Source of the DNA: Acetomicrobium sp. S15 = DSM 107314
Lineage (GTDB): Bacteria > Synergistota > Synergistia > Synergistales > Thermosynergistaceae
Direction of reading: 5' to 3'
NCBI RefSeq assembly: GCF_016125955.1
Contig: NZ_JADEVE010000244.1
Span: forward strand, 1-64,000
Length of the DNA stretch: 64,000 nt
The notes beneath the pieces are model-generated. The model saw only the letters and a list, made by a program, of their open reading frames with translations. It searched no databases and was not told the origin of the DNA. The position numbers were made by a program, and so were the translations under genes. How positions within the stretch are numbered: position 1 is the stretch's first letter; each line of letters starts with the position of its first letter. Positions 25,471 through 35,011 of the stretch are shown one piece after another.

Positions 25471-27207
25471 ATGGATCGCGATGTGATCGGAGAGATTAAA
25501 AAGCGCTTGGATATAGTGGACCTCGTTGGGGATTATGTCCAACTGCGCAAGGTGGGCAGGAACTATAGGGCTCTCTGCCCGTTTCATACTGAAAAGACTC
25601 CCTCTTTTTACGTGTCGCCGGAGCGACAGACGTATCACTGCTTCGGTTGTGGCAAGGGTGGAGACGCGTTCACCTTCCTTATGGAGATAGAAGGGGTATC
25701 GTTTCCTCAAGCTTTGGAGCGCCTTGCCAAGCGGGCGGGTGTGGCTTTATCCAAGAGCGCTCACCCCAAAACCGAGGGAGACCTTTCAGAAGTAATGGAG
25801 TTGGCCTTGAAATTTTACAGGGATGCGCTCAATAGCCCTTCTGGCGAGGTCGCGAGATCTTACCTGAAGCATAGGGAACTTCCTCCCGAGGTGTGGGAGG
25901 CATTTGAACTCGGTTGGGCTCCACCCTCGTGGGATTATCTGTGGCAATCCCTTCAAAGACGTGGCGTAACCTTCGAACTCGCCGAAAGATGCGGATTGGT
26001 GCTCATGGGTTCGAGGAGCCCATATGATCGCTTTCGCGGTCGAGTAATGTTTCCGGTTCGGGACGTCTCCGGCAAACTTGTGGCGTTTGGAGGCAGGCTC
26101 GTGGTGGGCGAGGGCGCGAAGTACATCAATAGCCCAGAGAGCGAGCTGTTTCAAAAGAGAAGCTGTCTCTATCTTTTGGAGCGCGCCAAGAAGTCTATAC
26201 GCCAACGGGGGCGTTCGATCCTCGTGGAGGGTTATATAGATGCTATAAGGCTGCACATCTCGGGCTATCCTGAAGCTGTTGCCTCCCTCGGCACTTCGCT
26301 CACAGAGGATCAAGCCAAACTCCTCCAGCGCTTCGCGGGTCGTTGTTGTATATGTTACGATGCAGATACGTCAGGGCAGGAAGCCTCGTTGAGAGGCATG
26401 TATGTCCTTCAGAGAGAAGGGCTTCAAGTCAGTGTGGTCGTCCTCCCTCGAGATGTTGACCCCGATCAGTTGTTGCTTCAGGAAAACGGGGATAGGGTCT
26501 TTATGGAGGCTTTAGATCGCGCCCTTCCCCTTCCTCTTTACCACTTAGAGATCAGACGGCCTTGGTTAGAGGACCCTGGATCTCGCCATAGTGCGATTTT
26601 GGAGTTGCTCGAGGGCCTTGCGGAGCTTTCCCCCTTTGATGTGGCTCCATATCTTTCAAATTTGAGCATCGCCTTGGGCGTCTTGCCTGGAGAACTCAAT
26701 GAGCAGATCGCAGAGATCAGGAGCAGAAAAAAGGTTGCAAAAGAAGATAAAAGCGCTCGTTCCGGCGTATATATAAATGGGATAGGGAAGAAATCGGCGA
26801 GTAAAGCGGCAGACCCCGTAGAGGCAGCTGTAGCCTATGTGCTGTGGAACGATGCCCGGAGGCGGGTTGAGGCGCCGCCAGAGGTTATTCTCCCCCTTAT
26901 CGATGACGAGCGCGTTAAATCCATTGTCGCAGCTTTGCTGTATGGTGAGTCTCCTGAAGAGTTGGAGGGACGGTGGCTATCGTTAGGGGATCGTTTCCCC
27001 ATGAGCCTCATCGCTATCGGGGGGAGTTTTTGTGACCAATTTGGTGATTTGGAAGTGGCATGGAAGGAGTTGCTCAAACTTTTGGAGAAACGGCGACGTT
27101 CCGAAAGATATCATAAACTCCTTTCGGCGATGGCCAAAGGTGAGGCCTCGGCGGAGGAGATGGAAGAATTGCGGCAATTGGCCAGTGACATAAAGGGAGG
27201 TGGCTGA
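25471..27207 (+). CDS. dnaG: DNA primase
   Basis: DnaG makes RNA primers at the fork. The N-terminal CHC2 zinc domain is complete ([18 protein letters not shown] then [13 protein letters not shown]). The TOPRIM core has [10 protein letters not shown] and [13 protein letters not shown], and a C-terminal helicase-interacting domain occupies the last 130 residues. From the chosen start it is about 578 residues. ATG at 25471 has agggg at a good distance; the ATG nine bases earlier lies too close to it. dnaG-rpoD without rpsU is a common shortened form of the macromolecular synthesis operon. Confidence 0.94.
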   Translation: MDRDVIGEIKKRLDIVDLVGDYVQLRKVGRNYRALCPFHTEKTPSFYVSPERQTYHCFGCGKGGDAFTFLMEIEGVSFPQALERLAKRAGVALSKSAHPKTEGDLSEVMELALKFYRDALNSPSGEVARSYLKHRELPPEVWEAFELGWAPPSWDYLWQSLQRRGVTFELAERCGLVLMGSRSPYDRFRGRVMFPVRDVSGKLVAFGGRLVVGEGAKYINSPESELFQKRSCLYLLERAKKSIRQRGRSILVEGYIDAIRLHISGYPEAVASLGTSLTEDQAKLLQRFAGRCCICYDADTSGQEASLRGMYVLQREGLQVSVVVLPRDVDPDQLLLQENGDRVFMEALDRALPLPLYHLEIRRPWLEDPGSRHSAILELLEGLAELSPFDVAPYLSNLSIALGVLPGELNEQIAEIRSRKKVAKEDKSARSGVYINGIGKKSASKAADPVEAAVAYVLWNDARRRVEAPPEVILPLIDDERVKSIVAALLYGESPEELEGRWLSLGDRFPMSLIAIGGSFCDQFGDLEVAWKELLKLLEKRRRSERYHKLLSAMAKGEASAEEMEELRQLASDIKGGG

Positions 27208-27209
27208 AG

Positions 27210-28367
27210 ATGAGCATCGAGGAACGCGACGGGCCGATCGAATCGCCGGAGGAACCCAGTGTCCCAGTAGAAGACCTCTCGACTTCTCAGGAGGAGCTGT
27301 TAAAGCACATAGACAAAATAAGAGACTTGCTCCAGATGGGAAGACAGAGGGGGTATGTGACGTATGAAGACATTGAAAAATCGATACCTCCGGAGCTATT
27401 GACAGCGGAGGCTCTCGATAACCTCTATTTCAATTTGATGGAACTCGGCATAGACATTCAGGACGGGGCCAAGGAGAAATTGCCGGGCGAAGAGATCGTG
27501 CTGAAGGGCAGCCTCGAGATACCTGAGGTGGAAGATATACCTCTGACCGACCCGGTACGGATGTATTTGAGAGAGATCGGGAAAATCCCGCTCTTGACGC
27601 CAGAAGAAGAGGTTGAGCTCGCTAAAAGGATTGAGGCCGGCGATCTCGAGGCAAAGAAAAAGCTCATGGCGGCCAATCTGAGGCTGGTAGTGAGTATCGC
27701 TAAGAAATATATAGGGAGGGGCATGCTCTTTTTGGACTTGATCCAGGAAGGCAATCTGGGCCTAAGCCGTGCCGTTGAGAAGTTCGATTATAGGAAGGGT
27801 TTTAAGTTCAGCACTTACGCCACGTGGTGGATCAGACAGGCCATAACGCGAGCCATCGCCGATCAGGCTAGGACCATCCGGATACCTGTTCACATGGTGG
27901 AGACGATAAACAAGCTGATCCGCGTGTCGCGCCAGCTGGTTCAAAAGCTTGGTCGTGAGCCGACTGCAGAGGAGATCGCCAAAGAGATGGGGGTAGACGC
28001 AGAAAGGGTGGCTGAGATCCAGCGCATTGCTCAGGAGCCTGTCTCTTTGGAGACGCCGATAGGAGAAGAAGAGGACAGCCAATTGGGCGACTTTTTGGAA
28101 GATAAAGAGTTATTGAGCCCAGATGATGCAGCGGCCAATCAGCTCCTTCGGGAGGAGTTGGAAAGCATGATTGACGAACTGGCGCCGCGCGAGAGAGAAG
28201 TGCTGCGCCTTCGTTTCGGCCTGGAGGACGGACACCCTTATACACTGGAGGAGGTGGGCCGTCGTTTCGGCGTGACCAGGGAGCGTATCAGGCAGATAGA
28301 GGCCAAAGCCTTGCGCAAGCTTCGACATCCGAGCCGCAGCAAGAAATTGCGGGATTTTATCGTATGA
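27210..28367 (+). CDS. rpoD: primary sigma factor RpoD (sigma-70/sigma-A)
   Basis: The 385-residue housekeeping sigma factor has a short region 1.1 ([20 protein letters not shown]), 1.2 ([21 protein letters not shown]), 2.1-2.4 (the core-binding [20 protein letters not shown] and -10-recognising [16 protein letters not shown]), 3.x, and 4.2 ([20 protein letters not shown]). No non-conserved insert is present, so it is Gram-positive-like in size. A strong ggaggtgg precedes the ATG, two bases after the dnaG stop. The consensus-like promoters elsewhere in the window fit this factor. Confidence 0.97.
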   Translation: MSIEERDGPIESPEEPSVPVEDLSTSQEELLKHIDKIRDLLQMGRQRGYVTYEDIEKSIPPELLTAEALDNLYFNLMELGIDIQDGAKEKLPGEEIVLKGSLEIPEVEDIPLTDPVRMYLREIGKIPLLTPEEEVELAKRIEAGDLEAKKKLMAANLRLVVSIAKKYIGRGMLFLDLIQEGNLGLSRAVEKFDYRKGFKFSTYATWWIRQAITRAIADQARTIRIPVHMVETINKLIRVSRQLVQKLGREPTAEEIAKEMGVDAERVAEIQRIAQEPVSLETPIGEEEDSQLGDFLEDKELLSPDDAAANQLLREELESMIDELAPREREVLRLRFGLEDGHPYTLEEVGRRFGVTRERIRQIEAKALRKLRHPSRSKKLRDFIV

Positions 28368-28402
28368 GTTGTTTATCATGATGAGCGTGAGGAGGTGGCT
28401 AC

Positions 28403-29548
28403 ATGAAGAAGGCAATCATCAAAGAAGTGGTGGAGCGCTTTAGGGAAAAGGGTCCGGTTATCTCCATTTTCGTGGATATGGATCGGAGCAAAAAGAACCC
28501 CAGGGAGATAGCCATCGAGGTGAAGAACATCTACAAAACGACGCTTCAAGAGCTTGCGCGCTGGCAAGTCGCTTCAGAAAGCGAGGCTTTGAAAGCCGTG
28601 TTTGAATCTCTCTTTCCTGAGATAGAAGGGTGCGTAGACGGTCTTTCTAAAGGCAAGGCCTTCTATGTGAATGCGGCCTCGGGGCTTTTCGCTCAATATT
28701 CACTCCCGGTCGCCGTACCTACGCAGGTGAGGGTGGCAAATCACCCATGCATCTTTCCTCTGATGGAGGTCCTTTCGCCTCATAAAGAAACGCTCGCCGT
28801 CATAGTCGGTGCCAAGGAGGCACGCTTTTTCCGCAACGACGGAGAAGAGGTGAAAATGCTACTCGAAGTCGCCGAGGATATGCCGGCCAAAGTTAAGGCC
28901 GCAGGGTGGTATGGCCTTGAAGAGCGCAGAATAGAGCGCCACGTGGAGGAGCACATATTACGACACCTTAAAGCTACCGCTGCTACCTTGAAGAGCCTTG
29001 TGGAAGAAGAGGGCAACAATTACGATCTCGTCCTCGTGGGAGGCAACGAAGAATATGGGGCGATAGTGGTCGAGTTGGCCAGGGAGGCCACTGTCTCTGT
29101 TCCCGTAGAGATGGCGTCTGAGCTCGGCAACGTTACCGATCCGGAGCTCGTCAGAGAAGCTATATTTGTTTATACCATGCGTCGCTTTTACGAGGAGGGG
29201 GAGGCCTTAGTCGGGCGTATTTTGACCGAAGCCTCCAAGGGAGGACAAGCCATCACGGGTTTGAGCGGCACATTGAAGGCCGTCAATATGGGCGCCATTC
29301 ATCAACTTGTGGTTGACGAGCATCGCTCAGTAAAGGGAGGACGTTGCGATCATTGCGATACCCTAATTTCGGAGCCATCGAACGTTTGTCCTGTGTGCGG
29401 AGCATCAGTAACCGCTGAAGATGATCTCTTGGAGGCCATTGCGCATAAAGTCCTGGAGCAAGATGGCGATGTAACGGTATTGGGTCGACCGTCGCTGTTA
29501 AGGGAATACGAGGGCTTGGGCGCGGTTCTTCGCTTTCCTGTTTCTTGA
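28403..29548 (+). CDS. bacterial eRF1-like protein (baeRF/Vms1 superfamily) with zinc ribbon
   Basis: The 381-residue protein shows the three-part eRF1 fold plan seen in bacterial baeRF proteins. A ligand-binding N domain is followed by an RNase H-like middle domain with GWYGLEERRIERHVEEH around 168-184 and YDLVLVGGNEEYG. The L7Ae-like C domain (GTLKAVNMGAIHQLVV) carries a four-cysteine ribbon (CDHC and CPVC, about 314-332). Such proteins are predicted peptidyl-tRNA hydrolases/ribosome rescue factors related to Vms1/ANKZF1. The middle-domain loop lacks the GGQ glutamine. It is 26 bp upstream of rqcP. Strong ribosome-binding site (gaggaggtg). Confidence 0.72.
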   Translation: MKKAIIKEVVERFREKGPVISIFVDMDRSKKNPREIAIEVKNIYKTTLQELARWQVASESEALKAVFESLFPEIEGCVDGLSKGKAFYVNAASGLFAQYSLPVAVPTQVRVANHPCIFPLMEVLSPHKETLAVIVGAKEARFFRNDGEEVKMLLEVAEDMPAKVKAAGWYGLEERRIERHVEEHILRHLKATAATLKSLVEEEGNNYDLVLVGGNEEYGAIVVELAREATVSVPVEMASELGNVTDPELVREAIFVYTMRRFYEEGEALVGRILTEASKGGQAITGLSGTLKAVNMGAIHQLVVDEHRSVKGGRCDHCDTLISEPSNVCPVCGASVTAEDDLLEAIAHKVLEQDGDVTVLGRPSLLREYEGLGAVLRFPVS

Positions 29549-29574
29549 GTTTGTTATACTGAAAGACACGATAC

Positions 29575-29847
29575 ATGAGGTTGGATAAATTCTTGAAAGC
29601 TTCAAGGCTGATCAAGCGCCGCTCTTTGGCTCAGGAGATGATCGCAAATAATGCTGTTCGCGTCAATGGTCGGCCCTGCAAGGCCTCTTATAATGTAAAA
29701 TCTGGTGATGTCGTGAGTGTGGCTTTTCCGCGCCGTTTATTGCGGGTGTGCATTTCGGTAGACGACGAAGCGCTCATCAAGCGAGGGAGTCGTTGTTATG
29801 AAGTGCTCGAAGAGCGCACAATAGATCCTGATGAAGTGCCATGGTAG
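29575..29847 (+). CDS. rqcP: S4-domain protein RqcP (YabO/Hsp15 family)
   Basis: The 90-residue protein is essentially one S4 RNA-binding domain: MRLDKFLKASRLIKRRSLAQ, then NNAVRVNGRPCKASYNVKSGD. RqcP stabilises peptidyl-tRNA on dissociated 50S subunits during RqcH-driven C-terminal tailing in ribosome quality control; Hsp15 does a related job in E. coli. The short acidic tail (EERTIDPDEVPW) is typical of the YabO side. No clear ribosome-binding site precedes the ATG, consistent with coupling to the eRF1-like gene. rqcH is not in the window. Confidence 0.87.
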   Translation: MRLDKFLKASRLIKRRSLAQEMIANNAVRVNGRPCKASYNVKSGDVVSVAFPRRLLRVCISVDDEALIKRGSRCYEVLEERTIDPDEVPW

Positions 29848-31149
<1,302 letters not shown>

Positions 31150-31266
31150 AGGTCGCGAAGGCGCGTCGATCTATAAGGCTGAGTGGTGGACTTGTCCTTT
31201 GCGGATAAAGCCATTTACGGTTATTTGCCTTCCCACTCCGGCCCTTAAGCTCAAAGGGGTGGTCGA

Positions 31267-31917
31267 ATGCGCATAGCAGAGCCGACGGTTGAACGACTTG
31301 TTCTTTATGCGCGCCTCTTGAAGCGCCTGCAAGAGGAAGGAGTGGATGTGATTTCCTCCCAAGAGATCGGCGATGAGCTGGGGCTTAAGGCCAGTCAGGT
31401 ACGTAAAGACCTTTCCTACTTCGGCGAGATAGGAAAACGTGGCGTAGGGTATAGCGTTCCACGCCTTTGCGAACATCTTGAGGCGATTCTTTCTCCTCCG
31501 AGGGTATGGAGGATAGCCATGGTGGGTGTAGGTAGGCTCGGCGGGGCATTATTGGGTTATGGGCCTTTGCAAAACGAGAAGTTTAAAATGGTTGCCCTCT
31601 TCGACGTGGATCCCGCAAAAGTGGGAAGAATCTTTCGAGGGGCTCCGTGTTTTCACGTCGACAGAATTGCCGATGTGATCGCCGAGTTGGCCATCGAAGT
31701 CTTCATCTTGACCGTTCCTGCTGAGGCTGCTCAATCTGTGGTGGATAGGATTGCGAGTTCGAGTTTCGTTAAGGGAATTCTTAACTTCGCGCCAGCCCCC
31801 ATAGTCGCCCCTAAAGAGATACTTGTGTATAATGTAGATATATCAGTAGAATTGGAAAAGCTGCTCTTTTATCTTAAGCAGAGGGAAAGCCAGAGCGCCC
31901 ATTTTGTGTTAGAATAG
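31267..31917 (+). CDS. rex: redox-sensing transcriptional repressor Rex
   Basis: The 216-residue Rex protein senses the NADH/NAD+ ratio and represses fermentation and respiration genes when NADH is low. The N-terminal winged helix carries SSQEIGDELGLKASQVRKDL and the FGEIGKRGVGY turn. A Rossmann domain starts near 85 (MVGVGRLGGALLGY), and the C-terminal swapped helix holds VYNVDISVELEKLLFYL. The ATG has aaaggggtgg upstream. I found no Rex operator (ttgtgaa-n6-ttcacaa type) in the nearby intergenic DNA. Confidence 0.96.
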   Translation: MRIAEPTVERLVLYARLLKRLQEEGVDVISSQEIGDELGLKASQVRKDLSYFGEIGKRGVGYSVPRLCEHLEAILSPPRVWRIAMVGVGRLGGALLGYGPLQNEKFKMVALFDVDPAKVGRIFRGAPCFHVDRIADVIAELAIEVFILTVPAEAAQSVVDRIASSSFVKGILNFAPAPIVAPKEILVYNVDISVELEKLLFYLKQRESQSAHFVLE

Positions 31918-31949
31918 CTCTGTAAATTTACTGGAGAGGAGTGTTCAAT

Positions 31950-32252
31950 TTGCCACAACAAGGTTTAAGTTCTCTGTTGTTGCCGCTCTTGCTTTTTGTC
32001 CTCATCTTTTATTTTCTCATCATTCGCCCTCAGAGGAGACGGCAAAAGCAGCATGAGCAGATGTTAGCTTCGGTGAACCGTGGCGATCAGGTCGTCACGA
32101 TCGGAGGTTTTTTTGGCACGGTGAAGGATGTTAAGGACGACAGCTTCATATTAGAGATAGCAGATGGAGTAAGGGTGCGCATTTTGAAGAGCGCTATCTC
32201 CGCAAGGCGTTCGCCTGCTCCAGTGTCAGAACCAAAGGAAAAAGAGGCGTAA
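31950..32252 (+). CDS. yajC: Sec translocon accessory subunit YajC
   Basis: A single-span inner-membrane protein of about 100 residues that associates with SecDF. The membrane helix (LLLPLLLFVLIFYFLIIRPQ) is followed by the RRRQKQHEQMLASVNRGDQVVTI signature and a small beta domain. TTG at 31950 sits 8 bases behind gaggag; the GTG at 31941 overlaps that site and is less likely. A hairpin separates it from secD, so secDF may be expressed below yajC level. Confidence 0.93.
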   Translation: MPQQGLSSLLLPLLLFVLIFYFLIIRPQRRRQKQHEQMLASVNRGDQVVTIGGFFGTVKDVKDDSFILEIADGVRVRILKSAISARRSPAPVSEPKEKEA

Positions 32253-32269
32253 AGCCTCACCTTCCTCGT

Positions 32270-32304
32270 GCGGAGTGGGCAAGAGAAGGCTCGCTCCGCT
32301 TTTT
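32270..32304 (+). terminator. rho-independent terminator or attenuator between yajC and secD
   Basis: Positions 32270-32280 pair with 32289-32299 (11 bp including two G-T wobbles) around an 8-base loop, followed by ttttt (32300-32304). It lies inside a gene group usually cotranscribed, so partial read-through is likely. Confidence 0.72.
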
Positions 32305-32327
32305 ATTGGGATGGGAGGAGTGTATGA

Positions 32328-33719
32328 ATGTCCAAGCGTGAACGGTGGCATTTGATATTTGTGGCGGCAATCGTGGTAGTGGCATTGCTTTCCGTTTTTC
32401 CTATCCAAGGCAGAGTGCGCCTCGGGCTGGATTTGAAAGGAGGGGTTCACCTTCTCCTGCAGGCTGTAGGTACCGCTGAGGTTCCCGTAACTGACGATAG
32501 CATAGAGCGACTGATAGCTGTCCTTCGCAATAGAATTGACCAATATGGGATCACAGAACCGGTTATCCAGCGCCAAGGCAACGACCGGGTTGTCGTGGAT
32601 CTCCCGGGTGTGGAGGATCCGGAGGCCGCCCTTGAGCTCATAGGGAAAACGGCCATGTTGGAGTTCAGACAAGTCGTAGATGTTACTCCGACCCCACCTC
32701 GCGCCCCTGAGAGAAAAAACTACGACAGCGACGAAGAGTTTCAGCGTGCTCAGGAGCGTTGGAGAGCCATGGTTTCCGAGATAGAGGATAGTGTACGCCG
32801 GATGGAAGAGAAAGCCGCTTCGGATCCAAACCTCATTGTAGCCAAAGAGGAGGAATCGGGGCGCTTTTATCTTTTGGGCGCCGCTTACGTGACAGGAGAG
32901 CACCTTGTAGATGCCAAGACTTCCTATGACAGCTTGGGGCGTCCAACAGTTAATTTGAAGTTCAGCAGAGAGGGAGCTAAATTATTTGATGAAGCAACAG
33001 CAGCTAACGTAGGAAAACAGATAGCAATTTTATTAGATGGCGTAGTAATATCAGCTCCAGTAGTGCAGGAACGCATAAGCGGCGGAGAAGCCCAAATTTC
33101 TGGTCGCTTCACTACCGCTTCGGCCCAGAGGTTGGCCATTATGCTCCGCGCCGGAGCCTTGCCTGTAAGCGTAAAGATTTTGGAAAATCGCTCTGTTGGG
33201 CCCACCTTAGGAACTGACTCTATAAAGGCAGGCATAAGGGCCGGGCTGATAGGGGTAGCATTGGTTGTGGTTTTTATGCTCCTCTATTATGCATCCTTGG
33301 GGATAGTCGCCGACGTGGCACTTGGCGTGACTATACTTTTGCTTTTAGCCGGCCTTATAAGCCTAAAAGCCACCCTGACCTTGCCTGGCATTGCCGGTAT
33401 AATACTCACCATAGGCATGGCAGTAGACGGCAACATTCTGATTTATGAGAGGATCAGAGAGGAGATAAGGTCGGGGAAGACCGTTTATGCCTCCATCGAT
33501 GCGGGTTTTCGTAAGGCTTTTGTTACCATTTTCGATGCCAACCTAACGACTCTTATAGCTGCTGCAGTGCTTTATTATTTTGGTAGTGGACCGATTCGCG
33601 GTTTCGCCGTTACCTTGAGCATAGGCATCGTGGCCAGCGTATTTTCTGCAATAGTCGTGACGAGGACGCTTCTCAGGATATTCTTGACAGTCAAGAAAGA
33701 TCTCACTCTGCTTAGATGA
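32328..33719 (+). CDS. secD: protein translocase subunit SecD
   Basis: The 463-residue subunit helps pull exported proteins through SecYEG using the proton or sodium gradient. One N-terminal span is followed by GLDLKGGVHLLLQ, periplasmic P1 domains with VIQRQGNDRVVVDLPGV, and five C-terminal spans containing LTIGMAVDGNILIYERIREE. A charged helical insert lies at about 120-172 (DEEFQRAQERWRAMVSE). Bases 32950-33070 use many more A/T-ending codons than the rest of the gene. ATG at 32328 follows gggaggag. Confidence 0.96.
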   Translation: MSKRERWHLIFVAAIVVVALLSVFPIQGRVRLGLDLKGGVHLLLQAVGTAEVPVTDDSIERLIAVLRNRIDQYGITEPVIQRQGNDRVVVDLPGVEDPEAALELIGKTAMLEFRQVVDVTPTPPRAPERKNYDSDEEFQRAQERWRAMVSEIEDSVRRMEEKAASDPNLIVAKEEESGRFYLLGAAYVTGEHLVDAKTSYDSLGRPTVNLKFSREGAKLFDEATAANVGKQIAILLDGVVISAPVVQERISGGEAQISGRFTTASAQRLAIMLRAGALPVSVKILENRSVGPTLGTDSIKAGIRAGLIGVALVVVFMLLYYASLGIVADVALGVTILLLLAGLISLKATLTLPGIAGIILTIGMAVDGNILIYERIREEIRSGKTVYASIDAGFRKAFVTIFDANLTTLIAAAVLYYFGSGPIRGFAVTLSIGIVASVFSAIVVTRTLLRIFLTVKKDLTLLR

Positions 33720-33731
33720 GGTGCCATTAAG

Positions 33732-34604
33732 ATGCAATTATTAAAGATAAAATTCTACATAAGCTTTATGAAGGTGCGCCGTTTGGCGTTACTGGCGAGC
33801 GCCATCGCGATTGTGGCGAGTATTTGTCTGTTAACCTTTAAGGGATTAAACCTCGGTATAGACTTTTCTGGTGGCGTATTAATCCAGATGGAAACTGCTG
33901 AAGCCTCTTCTGTCGGCAATGTGCGTCAGGCGCTTGAAAAGGTTGGCTTGGGAACATCTGTAATACAGGCCTATAGCGGGAAGGGCTATATAATACGCAT
34001 TAAGTCAGAGGAGTCACAAGAAGAAGCGCTTAGGGCCTTGCGCGAGAGCTTTCCCAATATGTCTCTGTTGCGGTTGGAACAGGTGGGACCGGTTGTGGGC
34101 AGTCAACTTCGCCGTCAAGCTATCATTGCGGTCTCTATTTCTTTAGTTTGTATCTTAATCTACATAACATTCCGCTTTCGTTTCCGCTTCGGCGCAGTCA
34201 GCGTATTGGCGTTATTTCATGATGTCATCATAACGCTTGGCCTTTTTAGCTTAACAGGCAGAGAGATATCACTTCCCTTCATAGCGGCCATCCTCACCAT
34301 CGTAGGTTACTCTCTGAACGATACGATAGTGGTCCTCGATCGCGTCCGGGAGAACTGGCGCCATGTTAAACAATGGGGGATCGTCAAACTTCTCGATGAC
34401 TCCGTTAACCAGGTCTTATCCAGGACCATCAACACTTCTCTTACGACGTTCTTTCCGGTGCTTGCCTTGTTTCTGTGGGGCGGACCGGCGATAGCCGACT
34501 TCTCCTTTGCTTTTATGGTGGGCATAGTGGTGGGAACGTACAGCTCTATATTTGTGGCTGGCGCGCTTTTGTGCGAATGGCAATTGCGTTCGCCGAAAAC
34601 GTGA
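33732..34604 (+). CDS. secF: protein translocase subunit SecF
   Basis: The 290-residue partner of SecD has a first span, GLNLGIDFSGGVLIQ, a small periplasmic domain, and five further spans with the conserved ALFHDVIITLGLFSL and TIVGYSLNDTIVVLDRVREN. The ATG at 33732 follows gaggtg at 33718-33723, so it is coupled to secD. About 50 bp after its stop a gene for a small helical protein begins. Confidence 0.96.
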   Translation: MQLLKIKFYISFMKVRRLALLASAIAIVASICLLTFKGLNLGIDFSGGVLIQMETAEASSVGNVRQALEKVGLGTSVIQAYSGKGYIIRIKSEESQEEALRALRESFPNMSLLRLEQVGPVVGSQLRRQAIIAVSISLVCILIYITFRFRFRFGAVSVLALFHDVIITLGLFSLTGREISLPFIAAILTIVGYSLNDTIVVLDRVRENWRHVKQWGIVKLLDDSVNQVLSRTINTSLTTFFPVLALFLWGGPAIADFSFAFMVGIVVGTYSSIFVAGALLCEWQLRSPKT

Positions 34605-34615
34605 AAATTTTCGGA

Positions 34616-34629
34616 TATAATGTTATAAT
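34616..34629 (+). promoter_or_regulatory. two tandem tataat hexamers upstream of the phasin-like gene
   Basis: tataat occurs at 34616-34621 and 34624-34629 in an AT-rich stretch just after secF. Neither has a good -35. They may give a second promoter for the downstream two-gene unit, or reflect the low GC of this gap. Confidence 0.35.
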
Positions 34630-34662
34630 TTTTTTTAAAGGAATTAGCGAGGAGGGGTGACT

Positions 34663-34974
34663 ATGGAGGCGATCCTTCGTCTAATTTGGGAAGGCTTAAG
34701 TGCGGAGGACTCCTTGCTCGGTATATGCAGAGGACACTTAAGAGAACTTGTCAAACGGGGAAAGCTCACAGAATTAGATGTAGAGGGGGTCTTGAGCGCC
34801 ATCGAAAGCGACTTGGCGCAGCGACGAGAGATGTTGCGAAACGGCTTCAAGCGCGAGGTCCAGCGGTTGCTCTCGCTCCTTCCAGTAGCTACAATTGACG
34901 ATATTAAGATGTTGGAACGCAGGCTGGATGCATTGGAAGAGGGAATAAAACGGGCTTCATCCATGAGCCTATAG
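34663..34974 (+). CDS. small helical protein, phasin-like
   Basis: The 103-residue, charged, almost wholly helical protein has no cysteine and no signal. The pattern LVKRGKLTELDVEGVLSAIE, then SLLPVATIDDIKMLERRLDALEE, resembles phasin-family/PhaF-like coiled coils in which a helical hairpin ends in a heptad stretch. Phasins coat polyhydroxyalkanoate granules, but no polymer-synthesis gene is nearby, so the match may only reflect coiled-coil shape. ATG at 34663 sits behind gaggagg; a GTG six bases earlier is possible. The next gene, 37 bp on, is a radical SAM protein. Confidence 0.55.
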   Translation: MEAILRLIWEGLSAEDSLLGICRGHLRELVKRGKLTELDVEGVLSAIESDLAQRREMLRNGFKREVQRLLSLLPVATIDDIKMLERRLDALEEGIKRASSMSL

Positions 34975-35011
34975 TTCAGAGGGCCTGTATAGCTTGAGGA
35001 GGCGAACTCAC

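Noticed and set aside
28403-29548. A GGQ tripeptide (about residues 279-281) as the catalytic motif of the eRF1-like protein
   Set aside because: It lies in the C domain next to the L7Ae-like GTLKAVNMGAI segment, not in the middle-domain loop where eRF1 carries its catalytic GGQ, so it is probably chance.
31150-31266. Rex operator upstream of rex
   Set aside because: No ttgtgaa-like inverted repeat with six-base spacing is visible in this gap.
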